DNA of 64,000 nucleotides from Clostridia bacterium (GCA_017936765.1 JAGBEX010000043.1:1-64000); one strand, 5' to 3'. Counted from the stretch's first letter, positions 16,522-24,571 are shown. Translations and numbers: made by a program. The notes: generated from the letters alone by a model not told the origin.

Positions 16522-17670
16522 ATGAAGAAATTGCTTTGCCTGCTGATGAGCCTGCTGCTGTGCCTGGGCGGCGTGGCCATGGCCGAGGATGCTGCGGCTC
16601 CCGCGCTGAGTGAAAATATCTACGACTTCCAGGTGGAGATCGAGGGCGTGGTGTACCAGCTGCCCATGCACGTGAAGAACCTGCTGGACAACGGCTGGGC
16701 CTTTGCCGACAAGGGCGAGACCCTGCAGCCCAACCACTACACCCTGGGCAACATTGAAATGAAGCAGGGCAACAAGGTGTTTGATATCGCGCTGTACAAC
16801 CCCGATATCGTGACCCAGCCCTTCGAAAACTGCTATGTGATCAAGACCACCTTCGATCCCAAGCCCTACAATGCCGAGGCGCCTGCCGTGAAGTTCGCCA
16901 AGGGCATCACCATGGCCGCCGGCTCTGATGAGATCAAGGCCGCCTATGGCGAACCCAGCGACCTGTATGCCAGCGACACCTCCTACTACATGACCTACGA
17001 GTTCGACATCCGTCAGGAATACGCCGCCGACTACTACAAGGGCGAGCTGACCAAGATGGAGCTGTACAACTTCACCGACGAAATGCCCAACGTGGTGCTG
17101 AGCGCCTATGACCCCAACCCCACGGAGGTCTATGGCCGCTATGCCGCCCACGAGGACGACGGCACCCTGTTCGGCCACTCCTTCACGGTGGATGGCGTGA
17201 GCTACCAGCTGCTGACCCCCGTGCAGACCTTCATCGACAACGGCTGGACGGTCAAAAACGTCAGCACCTACCTGGCTGAGGACTACGTGGCTGCTGATTC
17301 CTCCTGCCGCGTGGAGCTGTTCAAGAACAACCAGACCATGGACGTGTACGTCAAGAACTACGAGCAGGATCGCGCTGCCAAGGTGGCCTACTGCTTCGTG
17401 ACCGAAGTGAGCTTCGACAGCTATGACCTGGGCAGCATCGAGGCCTCTGTTCCCGGCTTCAAGCTGGGCATGACCGCCGATGAAGCCAACGCTGCCCTGG
17501 CTGGCTTCACCTATGTGGAGAGCCGCGAGTCCAGCTACTCCACCAGCCACCGCGTGTCCCAGTTCGAAGAGGGCAGCGACTACATGACCCTGTACGTCAA
17601 CAACGAAAAGGGCATCGTGAGCGAGATCACCGTGGAGTATCGTCCCCAGGTGGATGAGCTGCCCTTCTGA
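16522..17670 (+). CDS. Secreted protein of unknown function with an internal duplication
   Basis: A 382-residue exported protein with signal peptide (KKLLCLLMSLLLCLGGVAMA). Two halves repeat: GVVYQLPMHVKNLLDNGWAF (near residue 45) and GVSYQLLTPVQTFIDNGWTV (near residue 230) align well, each followed by an acidic beta-rich stretch; the C-terminal part has a GMTADEANAAL helix. I do not recognise the family. It has its own promoter and terminator, so it is a single-gene unit. Start ATG 16522 follows AAAGGAGG (16501-16508); codons upstream to 16489 overlap the promoter-proximal leader. Confidence 0.75.
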   Translation: MKKLLCLLMSLLLCLGGVAMAEDAAAPALSENIYDFQVEIEGVVYQLPMHVKNLLDNGWAFADKGETLQPNHYTLGNIEMKQGNKVFDIALYNPDIVTQPFENCYVIKTTFDPKPYNAEAPAVKFAKGITMAAGSDEIKAAYGEPSDLYASDTSYYMTYEFDIRQEYAADYYKGELTKMELYNFTDEMPNVVLSAYDPNPTEVYGRYAAHEDDGTLFGHSFTVDGVSYQLLTPVQTFIDNGWTVKNVSTYLAEDYVAADSSCRVELFKNNQTMDVYVKNYEQDRAAKVAYCFVTEVSFDSYDLGSIEASVPGFKLGMTADEANAALAGFTYVESRESSYSTSHRVSQFEEGSDYMTLYVNNEKGIVSEITVEYRPQVDELPF

Positions 17671-17684
17671 TGCAATGGTAACCA

Positions 17685-17725
17685 AGCAGAACCGTTCGGC
17701 ATGAGCGGTTCTGCTTTTTTGTTTT
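17685..17725 (+). terminator. Terminator after the duplicated secreted protein
   Basis: AGCAGAACCG (17685-17694) pairs with CGGTTCTGCT (17706-17715), followed by TTTTTGTTTT. Confidence 0.9.
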
Positions 17726-17798
17726 GGCGCGTCACTTTTTGCCCCTCCGGCGCGTTATATGGGTGAAGATCTTCTGAACCACTCCATGGAGGATACCA

Positions 17799-18266
17799 AT
17801 GAACGAAAAGGATTTTACGGCGCTGTGCCAGGAGCATATGCTCGGCATGTACCGCATGAGCATGGCGCTGGTGTGCAACCCGGCCGATGCCCAGGACGCC
17901 GTGCAGCAGGCCCTGCTGAAGGCATGGGCAGCCCGGGACAGGATGCGCCCCGGTGCCGAGCGGGCGTGGCTGATGCGCATTGTGATCAACGAAAGCCGCA
18001 ATGTGCAGCGCCAGCGGATGCGTCTGGTGCCGGTGGAGCGCTTGCCGGAGCAGGCTTACACTCCGCCGGACACCGACCTGCGGGAGGCCATGGATGCATT
18101 GCCGGAAAACTGGCGGCTGCCGCTGCTGCTCAAGTACATGGAAGGCATGAGCGAAAAGGAAGCGGCCAGGGCGCTGGGCATTACCCAAGGGGCGCTGAAG
18201 GCCAGGCTGCACCGGGCGCGCAAGGCGCTGGAGAAAGCATTGAACGAGGAGGTGGAGCTGGAATGA
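17799..18266 (+). CDS. ECF RNA polymerase sigma factor
   Basis: A 155-residue sigma-70 protein of the ECF group with only regions 2 and 4. Region 2 is visible as YRMSMALVCNPADAQDAVQQ with core-binding residues, and region 4 as LPLLLKYMEGMSEKEAARAL plus GITQGALKARLHRARKAL, the -35-recognition helix. It probably responds to envelope stress, given its partner. Start ATG 17799 follows GGAGG (17785-17789). Its stop overlaps the next start (ATGA), so sigma and anti-sigma are translated together. Confidence 0.92.
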   Translation: MNEKDFTALCQEHMLGMYRMSMALVCNPADAQDAVQQALLKAWAARDRMRPGAERAWLMRIVINESRNVQRQRMRLVPVERLPEQAYTPPDTDLREAMDALPENWRLPLLLKYMEGMSEKEAARALGITQGALKARLHRARKALEKALNEEVELE

Positions 18267-19480
18267 AGAAAATCACACAGGAAAGCTTGCGGGCGATGTA
18301 TCCTCCCATGCCGGAGGCATATGCCGAAGGGGTGCTGGCCTCCTTGTTCCAACAAGAGGAGGAAAAACCCATGAAGAGAAAGATATCGGTAGCCTTTGTG
18401 CTGGCGGCGGTGCTGACGCTGCTGGTGGTGGGCGGCGTGGCCGCAGCGGTGAACTGGAATGTGCTGACCTTCCTGTATGGGGAGGAGCAGCCGACGATGG
18501 AACCCATGCTGGCGCAGGTCGCGCAAACGGGCAGCGCGGGTGGCGTGACGCTGGAGATCAGCACCGCGGTGACCGACGGCCGGAGCATTGCTTTTGACTG
18601 GATGCTGAATGTGGAGGACGACGCGCTGCCGGTGTATTTGCAGACGGAGAACGTGAAGGTTGCCGGGACGGAAAACCTCTGGCTGGATCCTCTGGGCGGC
18701 TTGAACAGGGTGTGGCTCACGCCGGAGGAGACGACAAGGCGCGGTGGCGAGCTGATCTGGCTGGAGAATAGATGGATGCCGGGCGAGGAAATAGCGGTGG
18801 AACTGACGCTGGGCGTTTACAAGCCCCTGGGGGAGGTGGTGATCTTCACATCCCCGGCGGATCGAGCCAAGGCCGAAGAGCTGGCGGCTCAGGGCGTGTG
18901 GACGGTGGTACCCGAGACGGAGATGTTCAGCTCGCGGCAGCAGAACCAGATGTGTCCCCTGTGGCGATATGACGAGCTGTCCGAAGCAGAGCTGGCGAAC
19001 TATGAGCGCAGCGAGATCAAGCTGAGCTTTACGGTGACGGTGCCGGAGGTGGCGTGGGAGCAGCTGGCCACGGACAAGGAAGCATATGAGATCGCACCGG
19101 GTGTTTCCTTCCAGGTGACTGAGGCTTACCGCACGCCGCTGAACATCTGGGCTACCATCGATATTGCGGTGGCAGGCGAGGAAAACCAGCTTGGCGCCAT
19201 GGAAAAGTGGGATAAGCTGTTCTTTGAGTTTCAAAATGCGGAAGGGCGGCATATCTCCCAATTGCAGGCAATAACGTTAGGAATAGGCATTACCACCTAT
19301 TCCGAGGAGAATGGCGTGTATCACCAGAAATTTACCATATGCACCGGTGCCTATGACGCGGCAGAATTTGCTGAGGACGACGGACTGCACCTTGCTTGCT
19401 ACATGGGCAAGGAAACGGAACGCGAAGGGTATCTGACCCTGGTGAAGCAGGGTAGATACAAGCTTCATGAGGTGAAGTGA
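18263..19480 (+). CDS. Membrane-anchored anti-sigma factor, DUF4179-like
   Basis: A 405-residue protein coupled to the ECF sigma gene by an ATGA overlap. The short N-terminal cytoplasmic part (about 1-33) would hold the sigma factor; one transmembrane helix follows (ISVAFVLAAVLTLLVVGGVA, about 35-55), and the long remaining part is extracytoplasmic and beta-rich. Arrangement and GVTLEIS...DGRSIAFDWML segment match DUF4179 proteins, which sit beside ECF sigma genes in Firmicutes. Release by proteolysis or conformational change on envelope stress is inferred. A longer frame starting at 17759 is an overlap with the sigma gene in another frame. Confidence 0.82.
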   Translation: MKKITQESLRAMYPPMPEAYAEGVLASLFQQEEEKPMKRKISVAFVLAAVLTLLVVGGVAAAVNWNVLTFLYGEEQPTMEPMLAQVAQTGSAGGVTLEISTAVTDGRSIAFDWMLNVEDDALPVYLQTENVKVAGTENLWLDPLGGLNRVWLTPEETTRRGGELIWLENRWMPGEEIAVELTLGVYKPLGEVVIFTSPADRAKAEELAAQGVWTVVPETEMFSSRQQNQMCPLWRYDELSEAELANYERSEIKLSFTVTVPEVAWEQLATDKEAYEIAPGVSFQVTEAYRTPLNIWATIDIAVAGEENQLGAMEKWDKLFFEFQNAEGRHISQLQAITLGIGITTYSEENGVYHQKFTICTGAYDAAEFAEDDGLHLACYMGKETEREGYLTLVKQGRYKLHEVK

Positions 19481-19484
19481 ACAA

Positions 19485-19520
19485 AAAAGACACCGGCCGG
19501 TCTGGTCGGTGTCTTTTGCT
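19485..19520. terminator. Bidirectional terminator between convergent operons
   Basis: AAAAGACACCG pairs with CGGTGTCTTTT (19485-19517) with A and T runs on both sides; it can serve the anti-sigma gene and the minus-strand motor cassette. Confidence 0.85.
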
Positions 19521-20002
19521 TAGTGTCCGTAGGTGGTTCGGATGGTGAAGGGCACGCCCCACATGTAATAGCTGATGTTCAATTCCCGCACGGAGTGCAT
19601 GTTCACGTCCGTGAGGATGGTGGCGCCCAGGTCGCCGGTGGTGCGGGCGGGGAGGGCGCGGGCGGCCTCGTCGGCCAGCTGGAGAACGTCGCCCTGCATG
19701 GGGGTGACCTGCACCTCCACCATGTCGGCGGTGACGAAGCAGTTGTTCTTCAGCCGGATGGTGTAGGTGTAGAACTGGTAGTTCGCAGCATCGCCCAGGG
19801 GGGTGGTGGTGAAGGCGGTGCCTACCACGGACTGGTTCTCCACCTGCTGGCGAAGCTGGTTGAACAGATCCGGCTGGGTGGAGGCCTCCACGGCCACCAC
19901 GCCAATGGCCTCCACAGTAACATTGGTGGTCAGGTACAGGTAGCCCACGCCGATCAGGCAGGCGATGAGCAGCAGCACGGCTGCAATGGCGGCATACTTC
20001 AT
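19520..20002 (-). CDS. Small single-pass membrane protein, third gene of a ZorAB-like cassette
   Basis: A 160-residue protein with one N-terminal transmembrane helix (YAAIAAVLLLIACLIGVGYL, about residues 3-24) and a beta-rich outer domain (YQFYTYTIRLKNNCFVTADM reads like a beta sandwich of about 110 residues). I do not recognise the family. It starts directly after the MotB/OmpA-like gene (no gap), so it must belong to the same operon and is likely an outer-facing component of that complex. It does not resemble ZorC, ZorD or ZorE. A shared terminator follows. Confidence 0.7.
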   Translation of the reverse strand: MKYAAIAAVLLLIACLIGVGYLYLTTNVTVEAIGVVAVEASTQPDLFNQLRQQVENQSVVGTAFTTTPLGDAANYQFYTYTIRLKNNCFVTADMVEVQVTPMQGDVLQLADEAARALPARTTGDLGATILTDVNMHSVRELNISYYMWGVPFTIRTTYGH

Positions 20003-21052
20003 TTACTCGGTCTCCATTTTCTGAAGGATGCGGTTCATTTCCGCGATCATTTCCGCGTCGCGCAGGCTGAACTTGAACTCCACGCGGCGGGAACGTTCTG
20101 CATTCACGGTGCCATCCGCGTTATACACGGGGTCGGTGTAGCTCTTGCCCTTGGGGACGATCAGCGTGCGCAGAAGCTCGCGCTGCTGGGCGGAGAGGGA
20201 GGTGGTGGTGAGGCAATACTTCACCACGGTCTGGGCGCGGTTTTGGCTCAGATCCAGGTTGGACATGTATTCGCCCACATTGTCGGTGTGGCCCTCGATG
20301 ATGATCTCGCCCAGGTAGTCGCGATATTCGGAATCCAGCAGCACGCTCATGTAGGCGGGGAGGAAGCGATCCAGCAGCGCCTGACCTTCCTCGGAGAGCT
20401 TGTAGGAATTGAACTCGAAGAACACGGCGCTTTCCAGCACGATGTCGCCGGTGGTGGCATCCACCGTGGCGCGCAGGCCGGAATTAGCCAGCGTCTGGGA
20501 CAGGTCGGACACGATCTGCGTGCGCAGACCCACCATGGTGTCGATCTTCTCCGCCTGTTCGGCCATGGCCTGCTTCTGGGAGGCCAGCACCTCGGTGGCG
20601 GCGTCCAGGGCGATCTGCTTGTTGGCCAATTCACCCTGGAGGATGATCAGCTCCTTCTCCCGGCTGGCCAGGGCGGCGTTGGCTTTGTCCAGTTCGTCCT
20701 GCTGGGAGGTGAGGACGACCTGCGCTGCGGCCAGCTCGTCCTGGGCAGTGGTCAGGTCGTTCTGGGCAAGGATGAGGGCGGCGTTTTGCGCGTCCAGGGT
20801 GGCCTGCTGGGCATCCAGCTGGATGATGATCTTGTCCACCTCGGCCTCTTTGGCAATGACCAGGGCGCGCTGGGTCTCCAGCTCCTGGGACTTTTCCTCC
20901 AGCATGGTCATGTAGGAGTGCAGCGAGAGGCAGAGGATCAGCACAAAGATCAGCACCAGGGCGGCCATCATGTCGGAATAGCTGATCCAGCTGGCGCCGG
21001 TGCTGGTGGCACCACGGCCGGCGCGCCGGTTATGCATTCGTTGCCTGGCCAT
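20003..21052 (-). CDS. MotB/OmpA-family protein, ZorB-like motor component
   Basis: A 349-residue protein. One N-terminal membrane helix (SWISYSDMMAALVLIFVLIL) carries Asp27 at the place of the proton-carrying Asp of MotB/ZorB. A coiled coil follows (about 50-175, with repeated Gln/Ala/Asp heptads such as LDAQQATLDAQNAALILAQ), then an OmpA-like peptidoglycan-binding domain (about 205-345) with the typical EGHTDNVGEYMSNLDLSQNR motif. It would anchor a proton-driven motor to the wall. It lies 2 bp after the channel gene and abuts the small membrane protein gene. An unusually long coiled coil separates it from flagellar MotB; no flagellar genes are nearby. Confidence 0.85.
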   Translation of the reverse strand: MARQRMHNRRAGRGATSTGASWISYSDMMAALVLIFVLILCLSLHSYMTMLEEKSQELETQRALVIAKEAEVDKIIIQLDAQQATLDAQNAALILAQNDLTTAQDELAAAQVVLTSQQDELDKANAALASREKELIILQGELANKQIALDAATEVLASQKQAMAEQAEKIDTMVGLRTQIVSDLSQTLANSGLRATVDATTGDIVLESAVFFEFNSYKLSEEGQALLDRFLPAYMSVLLDSEYRDYLGEIIIEGHTDNVGEYMSNLDLSQNRAQTVVKYCLTTTSLSAQQRELLRTLIVPKGKSYTDPVYNADGTVNAERSRRVEFKFSLRDAEMIAEMNRILQKMETE

Positions 21053-21054
21053 GA

Positions 21055-22593
21055 TCAGGCCTCCTTTTTGTCAAGGCTGTTGGCGGCCTGCTTGAGAGAA
21101 GCCTGCATGGAGGTGAGCATCCGCTGGATCTCGCTGAGCTGGGCGGTGGTCTTGCCATCGGTGCCGGCGGCGTTCACGCTGTCCACCTTTTCGGTGAGAG
21201 TGGCCACCAGGCTGTTCATGTTTTCATCAAACATGCCCAGGGCGCGGGAGAGGCCCTCCACCACGTTCTGCACAAAGCCCTGATAGCTCTGGGAGAGCTG
21301 GGTGCTGGATTCCTGCATGGTCTTGCCCACGGCGGCCAGATGGTCGCTCACGTTGTCGTTGCCGCGCTGCATGGTGGTCATGGTCTCGCGGCTCTGGCTG
21401 CGGAACTGCTCCAGGGCGGCGGAAAGCTCGTCCTGGTAGCTCTTCAGGCGCAGCAGGGAAGCGGACTGCTGCTCGCTGGCCTGGCGCATCTTCTCCAGCA
21501 GCTCGGCAGAGGACTGCTCGAAGCGCTCGTCCCGGGTGCGGGCGGTGTTCAGTTCGCTGACATAATGCTCGAAGTGGTTCATGACCTCCTGGCTCACGCC
21601 GTGGAGGCGGGTCACATCGCCCACGATGGCGGAGGCCGTTTGCATGGATTGGTCCATCCGCTCCAGGGAGAGCTGCTGGTTCTGGTTGATCTCCGTCAGC
21701 GTACGGCCCAGCTCCAGGAACTGGTGGTTCAGGCTGGCGTTCATCTGGTTGACGAAGTTGTTCACAATGCGGCCAACGCCGTCCACCTGGGCGCGGGTGG
21801 CACCCACCAGGAAGTCGTCCATGCTGCGGGCAACGGGCTGCATGGCGCGGCTGACGCTGACCTCCATGGACTTGGCGAGCTGGCCGGGGAGGGTATCGGT
21901 AAGGGTGGAGAGCATATGGTTGCTGTCCTGATTCTGGCAGATCAGCTGCACGTCGTTGTCCAGGGGGCGCTGCATGGCCAGCTGGGTGAAGGACTCTACA
22001 AAGTCATCGATGGCGCGGTAGCTGGAACCCTGGGCGATGCGGTTGAGCATACTGAACACGATGGAGCAGCTCACGCCTGCCACGGAGGTGCCGAAGGCGA
22101 ACTGCATACCGGCCAGCAGGGTGGGAACACCCTCGATGATGGCATCCGCATTGGTGAAGTCCAGGCCGCCGATGCCGCGCACCATGCCCATGAAGGTACC
22201 CAGAATACCCAGGGAGGTGAGCATACTGGGGATCATTTCCGCCAGGTTGGCATTGCCGGGGCCATGGGCAACGGTATCATCGTTGATATAGTCCTCCACA
22301 TCGCAGGGGAGGCCGCGGCGATCCAGCTGCTCGGCATTCTGCAAAAAGCGCAGCCAGGAACCCCGCAGGCGGCGGCCCATAAAGCGGCTCTCCTGCCAGA
22401 CGGGCTTTTCGGAGGTGGTGTTGCCTGCATCGTGCTGCAAGCGGCGGATGGCGCGGCGCAGGGCGTGGGTGGTGTTCCACAGGGGGAGCAGGCATTTGAT
22501 CACGCCGATGAGGGTCACCACGGCGATGGCCGCATAAACAAGAATATCTGCCAGCTGGGGGAGCAGCTCGGTCACTTTGCTCAAAACGGACAT
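21055..22593 (-). CDS. MotA/TolQ/ExbB-family proton channel with long C-terminal tail, ZorA-like
   Basis: A 512-residue protein. A first membrane helix (about 15-37) is followed by a cytoplasmic stretch and two more helices (MIPSMLTSLGILGTFMGMVR and FAFGTSVAGVSCSIVFSML) with the Pro/Gly-rich signature of the MotA/ExbB channel. The last 300 residues form a helical, coiled-coil tail. This layout matches ZorA of the Zorya phage-defence motor, whose tail extends into the cytoplasm, but the domain could serve another wall-linked machine. Start ATG 22593 follows AAAGGAGG and a sigma-A promoter. No ZorC/D/E-like gene is seen. Confidence 0.82.
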   Translation of the reverse strand: MSVLSKVTELLPQLADILVYAAIAVVTLIGVIKCLLPLWNTTHALRRAIRRLQHDAGNTTSEKPVWQESRFMGRRLRGSWLRFLQNAEQLDRRGLPCDVEDYINDDTVAHGPGNANLAEMIPSMLTSLGILGTFMGMVRGIGGLDFTNADAIIEGVPTLLAGMQFAFGTSVAGVSCSIVFSMLNRIAQGSSYRAIDDFVESFTQLAMQRPLDNDVQLICQNQDSNHMLSTLTDTLPGQLAKSMEVSVSRAMQPVARSMDDFLVGATRAQVDGVGRIVNNFVNQMNASLNHQFLELGRTLTEINQNQQLSLERMDQSMQTASAIVGDVTRLHGVSQEVMNHFEHYVSELNTARTRDERFEQSSAELLEKMRQASEQQSASLLRLKSYQDELSAALEQFRSQSRETMTTMQRGNDNVSDHLAAVGKTMQESSTQLSQSYQGFVQNVVEGLSRALGMFDENMNSLVATLTEKVDSVNAAGTDGKTTAQLSEIQRMLTSMQASLKQAANSLDKKEA

Positions 22594-22625
22594 ATGGGTA
22601 CCTCCTTTGGGGTCTGCTTCATCTT

Positions 22626-22654
22626 ATTGTACATGATTTTTTGCTAATTGTAAA
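22626..22654 (-). promoter_or_regulatory. SigA-type promoter of the ZorAB-like cassette
   Basis: On the minus strand TTTACA (22654-22649), 17-bp spacer, TACAAT (22631-22626), about 33 bp before the channel gene start. Confidence 0.7.
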
Positions 22655-22759
22655 TATTTTGAGCGCTTCATATAACAAAAACGTTACAATTTTGACTTTT
22701 CATGCAGTGGTCAATGGAAAATTTTCTGCATAGGATGAAGCGGAAGCGAGGGATGGACG

Positions 22760-22957
22760 ATGCAGAGCGGATGGGGAAGACCGGCAGCACGGCGATGCTA
22801 TCGACGGGACGCCATGCCCACCATTGGCCTGGTGCTGATCGCAGCGGGGCTGATCCTGCTGTTCACCTGCATACCGGGCTGGGCCTGGGCGGCGCTGGCG
22901 GGGATCCTGCTGATCGTGCTGGGGTACGCCCTGATCCGGTTTGGCGCGGGGAGGTGA
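22760..22957 (+). CDS. Small two-helix membrane protein
   Basis: A 65-residue protein with a basic N-terminus and two hydrophobic helices (TIGLVLIAAGLILLFTCIPG and WAALAGILLIVLGYALIRFG). Short proteins of this type (GLxLIxxGxxLLxxCxPGW) are common in spore-forming Clostridia, function unknown. ATG 22760 follows GAGGGATGG; ATG 22814 would give a 47-residue protein but lacks a ribosome site. Its stop codon lies in the ribosome site of the SpoVM-like peptide gene, so the two are probably co-expressed. Confidence 0.6.
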   Translation: MQSGWGRPAARRCYRRDAMPTIGLVLIAAGLILLFTCIPGWAWAALAGILLIVLGYALIRFGAGR

Positions 22958-22967
22958 GGGAATGGCG

Positions 22968-23048
22968 GTGCGCATGGTGTGCGTGAAAGCGCCCAGGGGC
23001 ATCAGCGGATTGCTGAGGCTGCTGGCGGGGAAAAAGAAGACAACCTGA
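22968..23048 (+). CDS. spoVM: SpoVM-like micropeptide
   Basis: A 26-codon frame that aligns without gaps to Bacillus subtilis SpoVM, the amphipathic peptide that marks the curved forespore membrane and recruits SpoIVA. Here MRMVCVKAPRGISGLL then RLLAGKKKTT; Lys7, Pro9, a small-residue pair at 13-14 (Ser-Gly in place of Gly-Gly), Arg17 and Gly21 lie at SpoVM positions, and the length is the same. This numbering assumes GTG 22968; ATG 22962 would add two residues and is also possible. GAGGTGAGGG lies just upstream. Too short for usual gene callers. The match is by eye, from memory of SpoVM. Confidence 0.65.
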   Translation: MRMVCVKAPRGISGLLRLLAGKKKTT

Positions 23049-23070
23049 CAAAAATACAAAGAAGAAACAA

Positions 23071-23118
23071 ACGGAGGCTCCCATGCGCTTGACAGGGATG
23101 GAGCCTCCGTGCTATGAT
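23071..23118 (+). promoter_or_regulatory. SigA-type promoter of the lysine operon, embedded in an inverted repeat
   Basis: TTGACA (23089-23094), 18-bp spacer, TATGAT (23113-23118), 37 bp before the lysine riboswitch. A perfect 11-bp inverted repeat, ACGGAGGCTCC (23071-23081) and GGAGCCTCCGT (23100-23110), encloses the -35 box; it may be the spoVM terminator stem without a T-run, or an operator. Confidence 0.7.
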
Positions 23119-23154
23119 GTTCACGTTTCCCGGAAGTGAATAGAAAAAGGAATC

Positions 23155-23318
23155 AGAGGCGCATTTTTCATCAGTAACGCTGCGGAGGAGGAGCATCCGG
23201 CGAGGCAGCGCGAAAGGGAACGATGCCGAAAGGCGGTTCAGGCTCGCTGGGTCGCCTTGGGCGCGGGGTGAACAAGTCCGCGACTGTCATCGGGCTGCTG
23301 CCCGGCGGAGCGCTGGTT
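23155..23318 (+). ncRNA. Lysine riboswitch (L box)
   Basis: All conserved blocks of the lysine aptamer are present in order: AGAGGCGC (23155), TCATCAGTAAC, GCGAAAGGGAACGATGCCGAAAGG, the ACTGTCAT block (23283-23290) and the closing GGAGCGCT (23307-23314). It lies between a sigma-A promoter and asd, the first committed gene of the aspartate-lysine pathway, so lysine would repress asd-dapA-dapB. The aptamer is long and GC-rich but keeps the core. Confidence 0.93.
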
Positions 23319-23394
23319 CAACGGCAGAAACAGGGTGCATGGCATCGCTGTATCCTGCTGGCGCACCGCAGGCATAGCTTGGGGTGATTTTTTC
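23319..23394 (+). terminator. Riboswitch expression platform ending in a T-tract
   Basis: The region after the aptamer ends in TTTTTT (23388-23393) preceded by an imperfect stem (CACCGCA ... TTGGGGTG). Transcription termination on lysine binding is the likely mechanism; the alternative antiterminator pairing was not worked out. Confidence 0.6.
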
Positions 23395-23429
23395 TATACT
23401 GCTGGATGATGAATGAGGAGGAGTAGAAC

Positions 23430-24524
23430 ATGGAAAAGTATCGTGTAGGCATCGTTGGCGCCACCGGCATGGTGGGTCAGCGTTTTATCTCCCTGTTGAA
23501 GGATCACCCCTGGTTTCAGGTGACCTGCGTGGCGGCCTCTGCCCGCAGCGCTGGCAAGAAGTATAAGGACGCGGTGGGAGCCAACTGGGCTTTCGACTGG
23601 GAAATCCCCGCTGATGTGGCAGAGCTGACCGTGGTGGACGCATCTCACATCGACGAAGTGGGCGCGCAGGTGGATTTCGTGTTCTGCGCCGTGGCCAACC
23701 TGACCAAGGATGAGATCCGCGCCCTGGAGGAAGACTACGCCAAGCACGAGATCCCCGTGGTGAGCAACAACTCCGCCTGCCGCGGCGTGAAGGACGTCCC
23801 CATGGTGGTGCCGGAGATCAATGCCGACCACATCCGCGTCATCGAGCAGCAGCGCAAGCGCCTGGGCTGCAAGAAGGGCTTTATTGCTGTGAAGCCCAAC
23901 TGTTCCATCCAGAGCTATGTGCCTGCCCTGACCCCCCTGATGGACTTCGGCCTGGACAAGATCAGCGTTTGCACTTATCAGGCTATTTCCGGCGCTGGCA
24001 AGACCTTCAAGACCTGGCCTGAAATGGTGGACAATGTGATCCCCTACATCGGCGGCGAGGACGAGAAGAGCGAGAACGAACCCCTGAAGCTGTGGGGCAA
24101 GGTGGAGGATACCGAGGACGGCCTGGCCATTGTGAATGCCACGGAGCCGGTCATCAGCGCCCAGTGCCTGCGCGTGGCCGCCAGCGACGGCCACATGGCT
24201 GCGGTGAGCGTGTCCTTCAAGAATAAGCCCAGCATCGAGGAGATCAAGGAACGCTGGAACAACTACGAGACCGAAGCCCAGCGCCTGAACCTGCCCAATG
24301 CGCCCAAGCCCTTCCTGCAGTACTTCGAGGATCCCACCCGTCCCCAGACCAAGCTGGATCGCGACTTCCAGAACGGCTTCGGTGTCTCCATCGGCCGTCT
24401 GCGCGAGGACAAGATCTTCGACTACCGCTTCGTCTGCCTCAGCCACAACACCGTCCGCGGTGCCGCCGGCGGCGCGATCCTGACGGCGGAGCTGCTGTGT
24501 GCCAAGGGGTATATTGTGAAGTAA
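23430..24524 (+). CDS. asd: Aspartate-semialdehyde dehydrogenase
   Basis: A 364-residue enzyme that reduces aspartyl phosphate to aspartate semialdehyde with NADPH, for lysine, threonine and methionine synthesis. The nucleotide motif GATGMVGQ lies at residues 10-17 and the catalytic cysteine in KPNCSIQ (Cys158). The NCS(I/T)Q form and overall length fit the archaeal/fungal-type branch of ASADH rather than the E. coli branch; this branch is common in Clostridia. First gene of the lysine-riboswitch operon. Start ATG 23430 has GAGGAGGAG 8-16 bases upstream. Confidence 0.95.
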   Translation: MEKYRVGIVGATGMVGQRFISLLKDHPWFQVTCVAASARSAGKKYKDAVGANWAFDWEIPADVAELTVVDASHIDEVGAQVDFVFCAVANLTKDEIRALEEDYAKHEIPVVSNNSACRGVKDVPMVVPEINADHIRVIEQQRKRLGCKKGFIAVKPNCSIQSYVPALTPLMDFGLDKISVCTYQAISGAGKTFKTWPEMVDNVIPYIGGEDEKSENEPLKLWGKVEDTEDGLAIVNATEPVISAQCLRVAASDGHMAAVSVSFKNKPSIEEIKERWNNYETEAQRLNLPNAPKPFLQYFEDPTRPQTKLDRDFQNGFGVSIGRLREDKIFDYRFVCLSHNTVRGAAGGAILTAELLCAKGYIVK

Positions 24525-24535
24525 CGAGGGGGACG

Positions 24536-24571
24536 CTGGGAGGCGGCTTTTCTGAGAAAAGCCCCTCCCAG
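24536..24571. repeat. Palindromic intergenic hairpin between asd and dapA
   Basis: CTGGGAGG-CGGCTTTTCT pairs with AAAAGCC-CCTCCCAG around GAG. The surrounding sequence (GGGGGACGCTGGG) resembles the edge of the dispersed palindromic repeat at 60.3 kb. It may act as a processing site or partial terminator inside the operon. Confidence 0.6.

Noticed and set aside
19520..22593. Calling the motor cassette a complete Zorya defence system
   Set aside because: No ZorC, ZorD or ZorE homologue is visible; only the ZorAB-like part can be supported.
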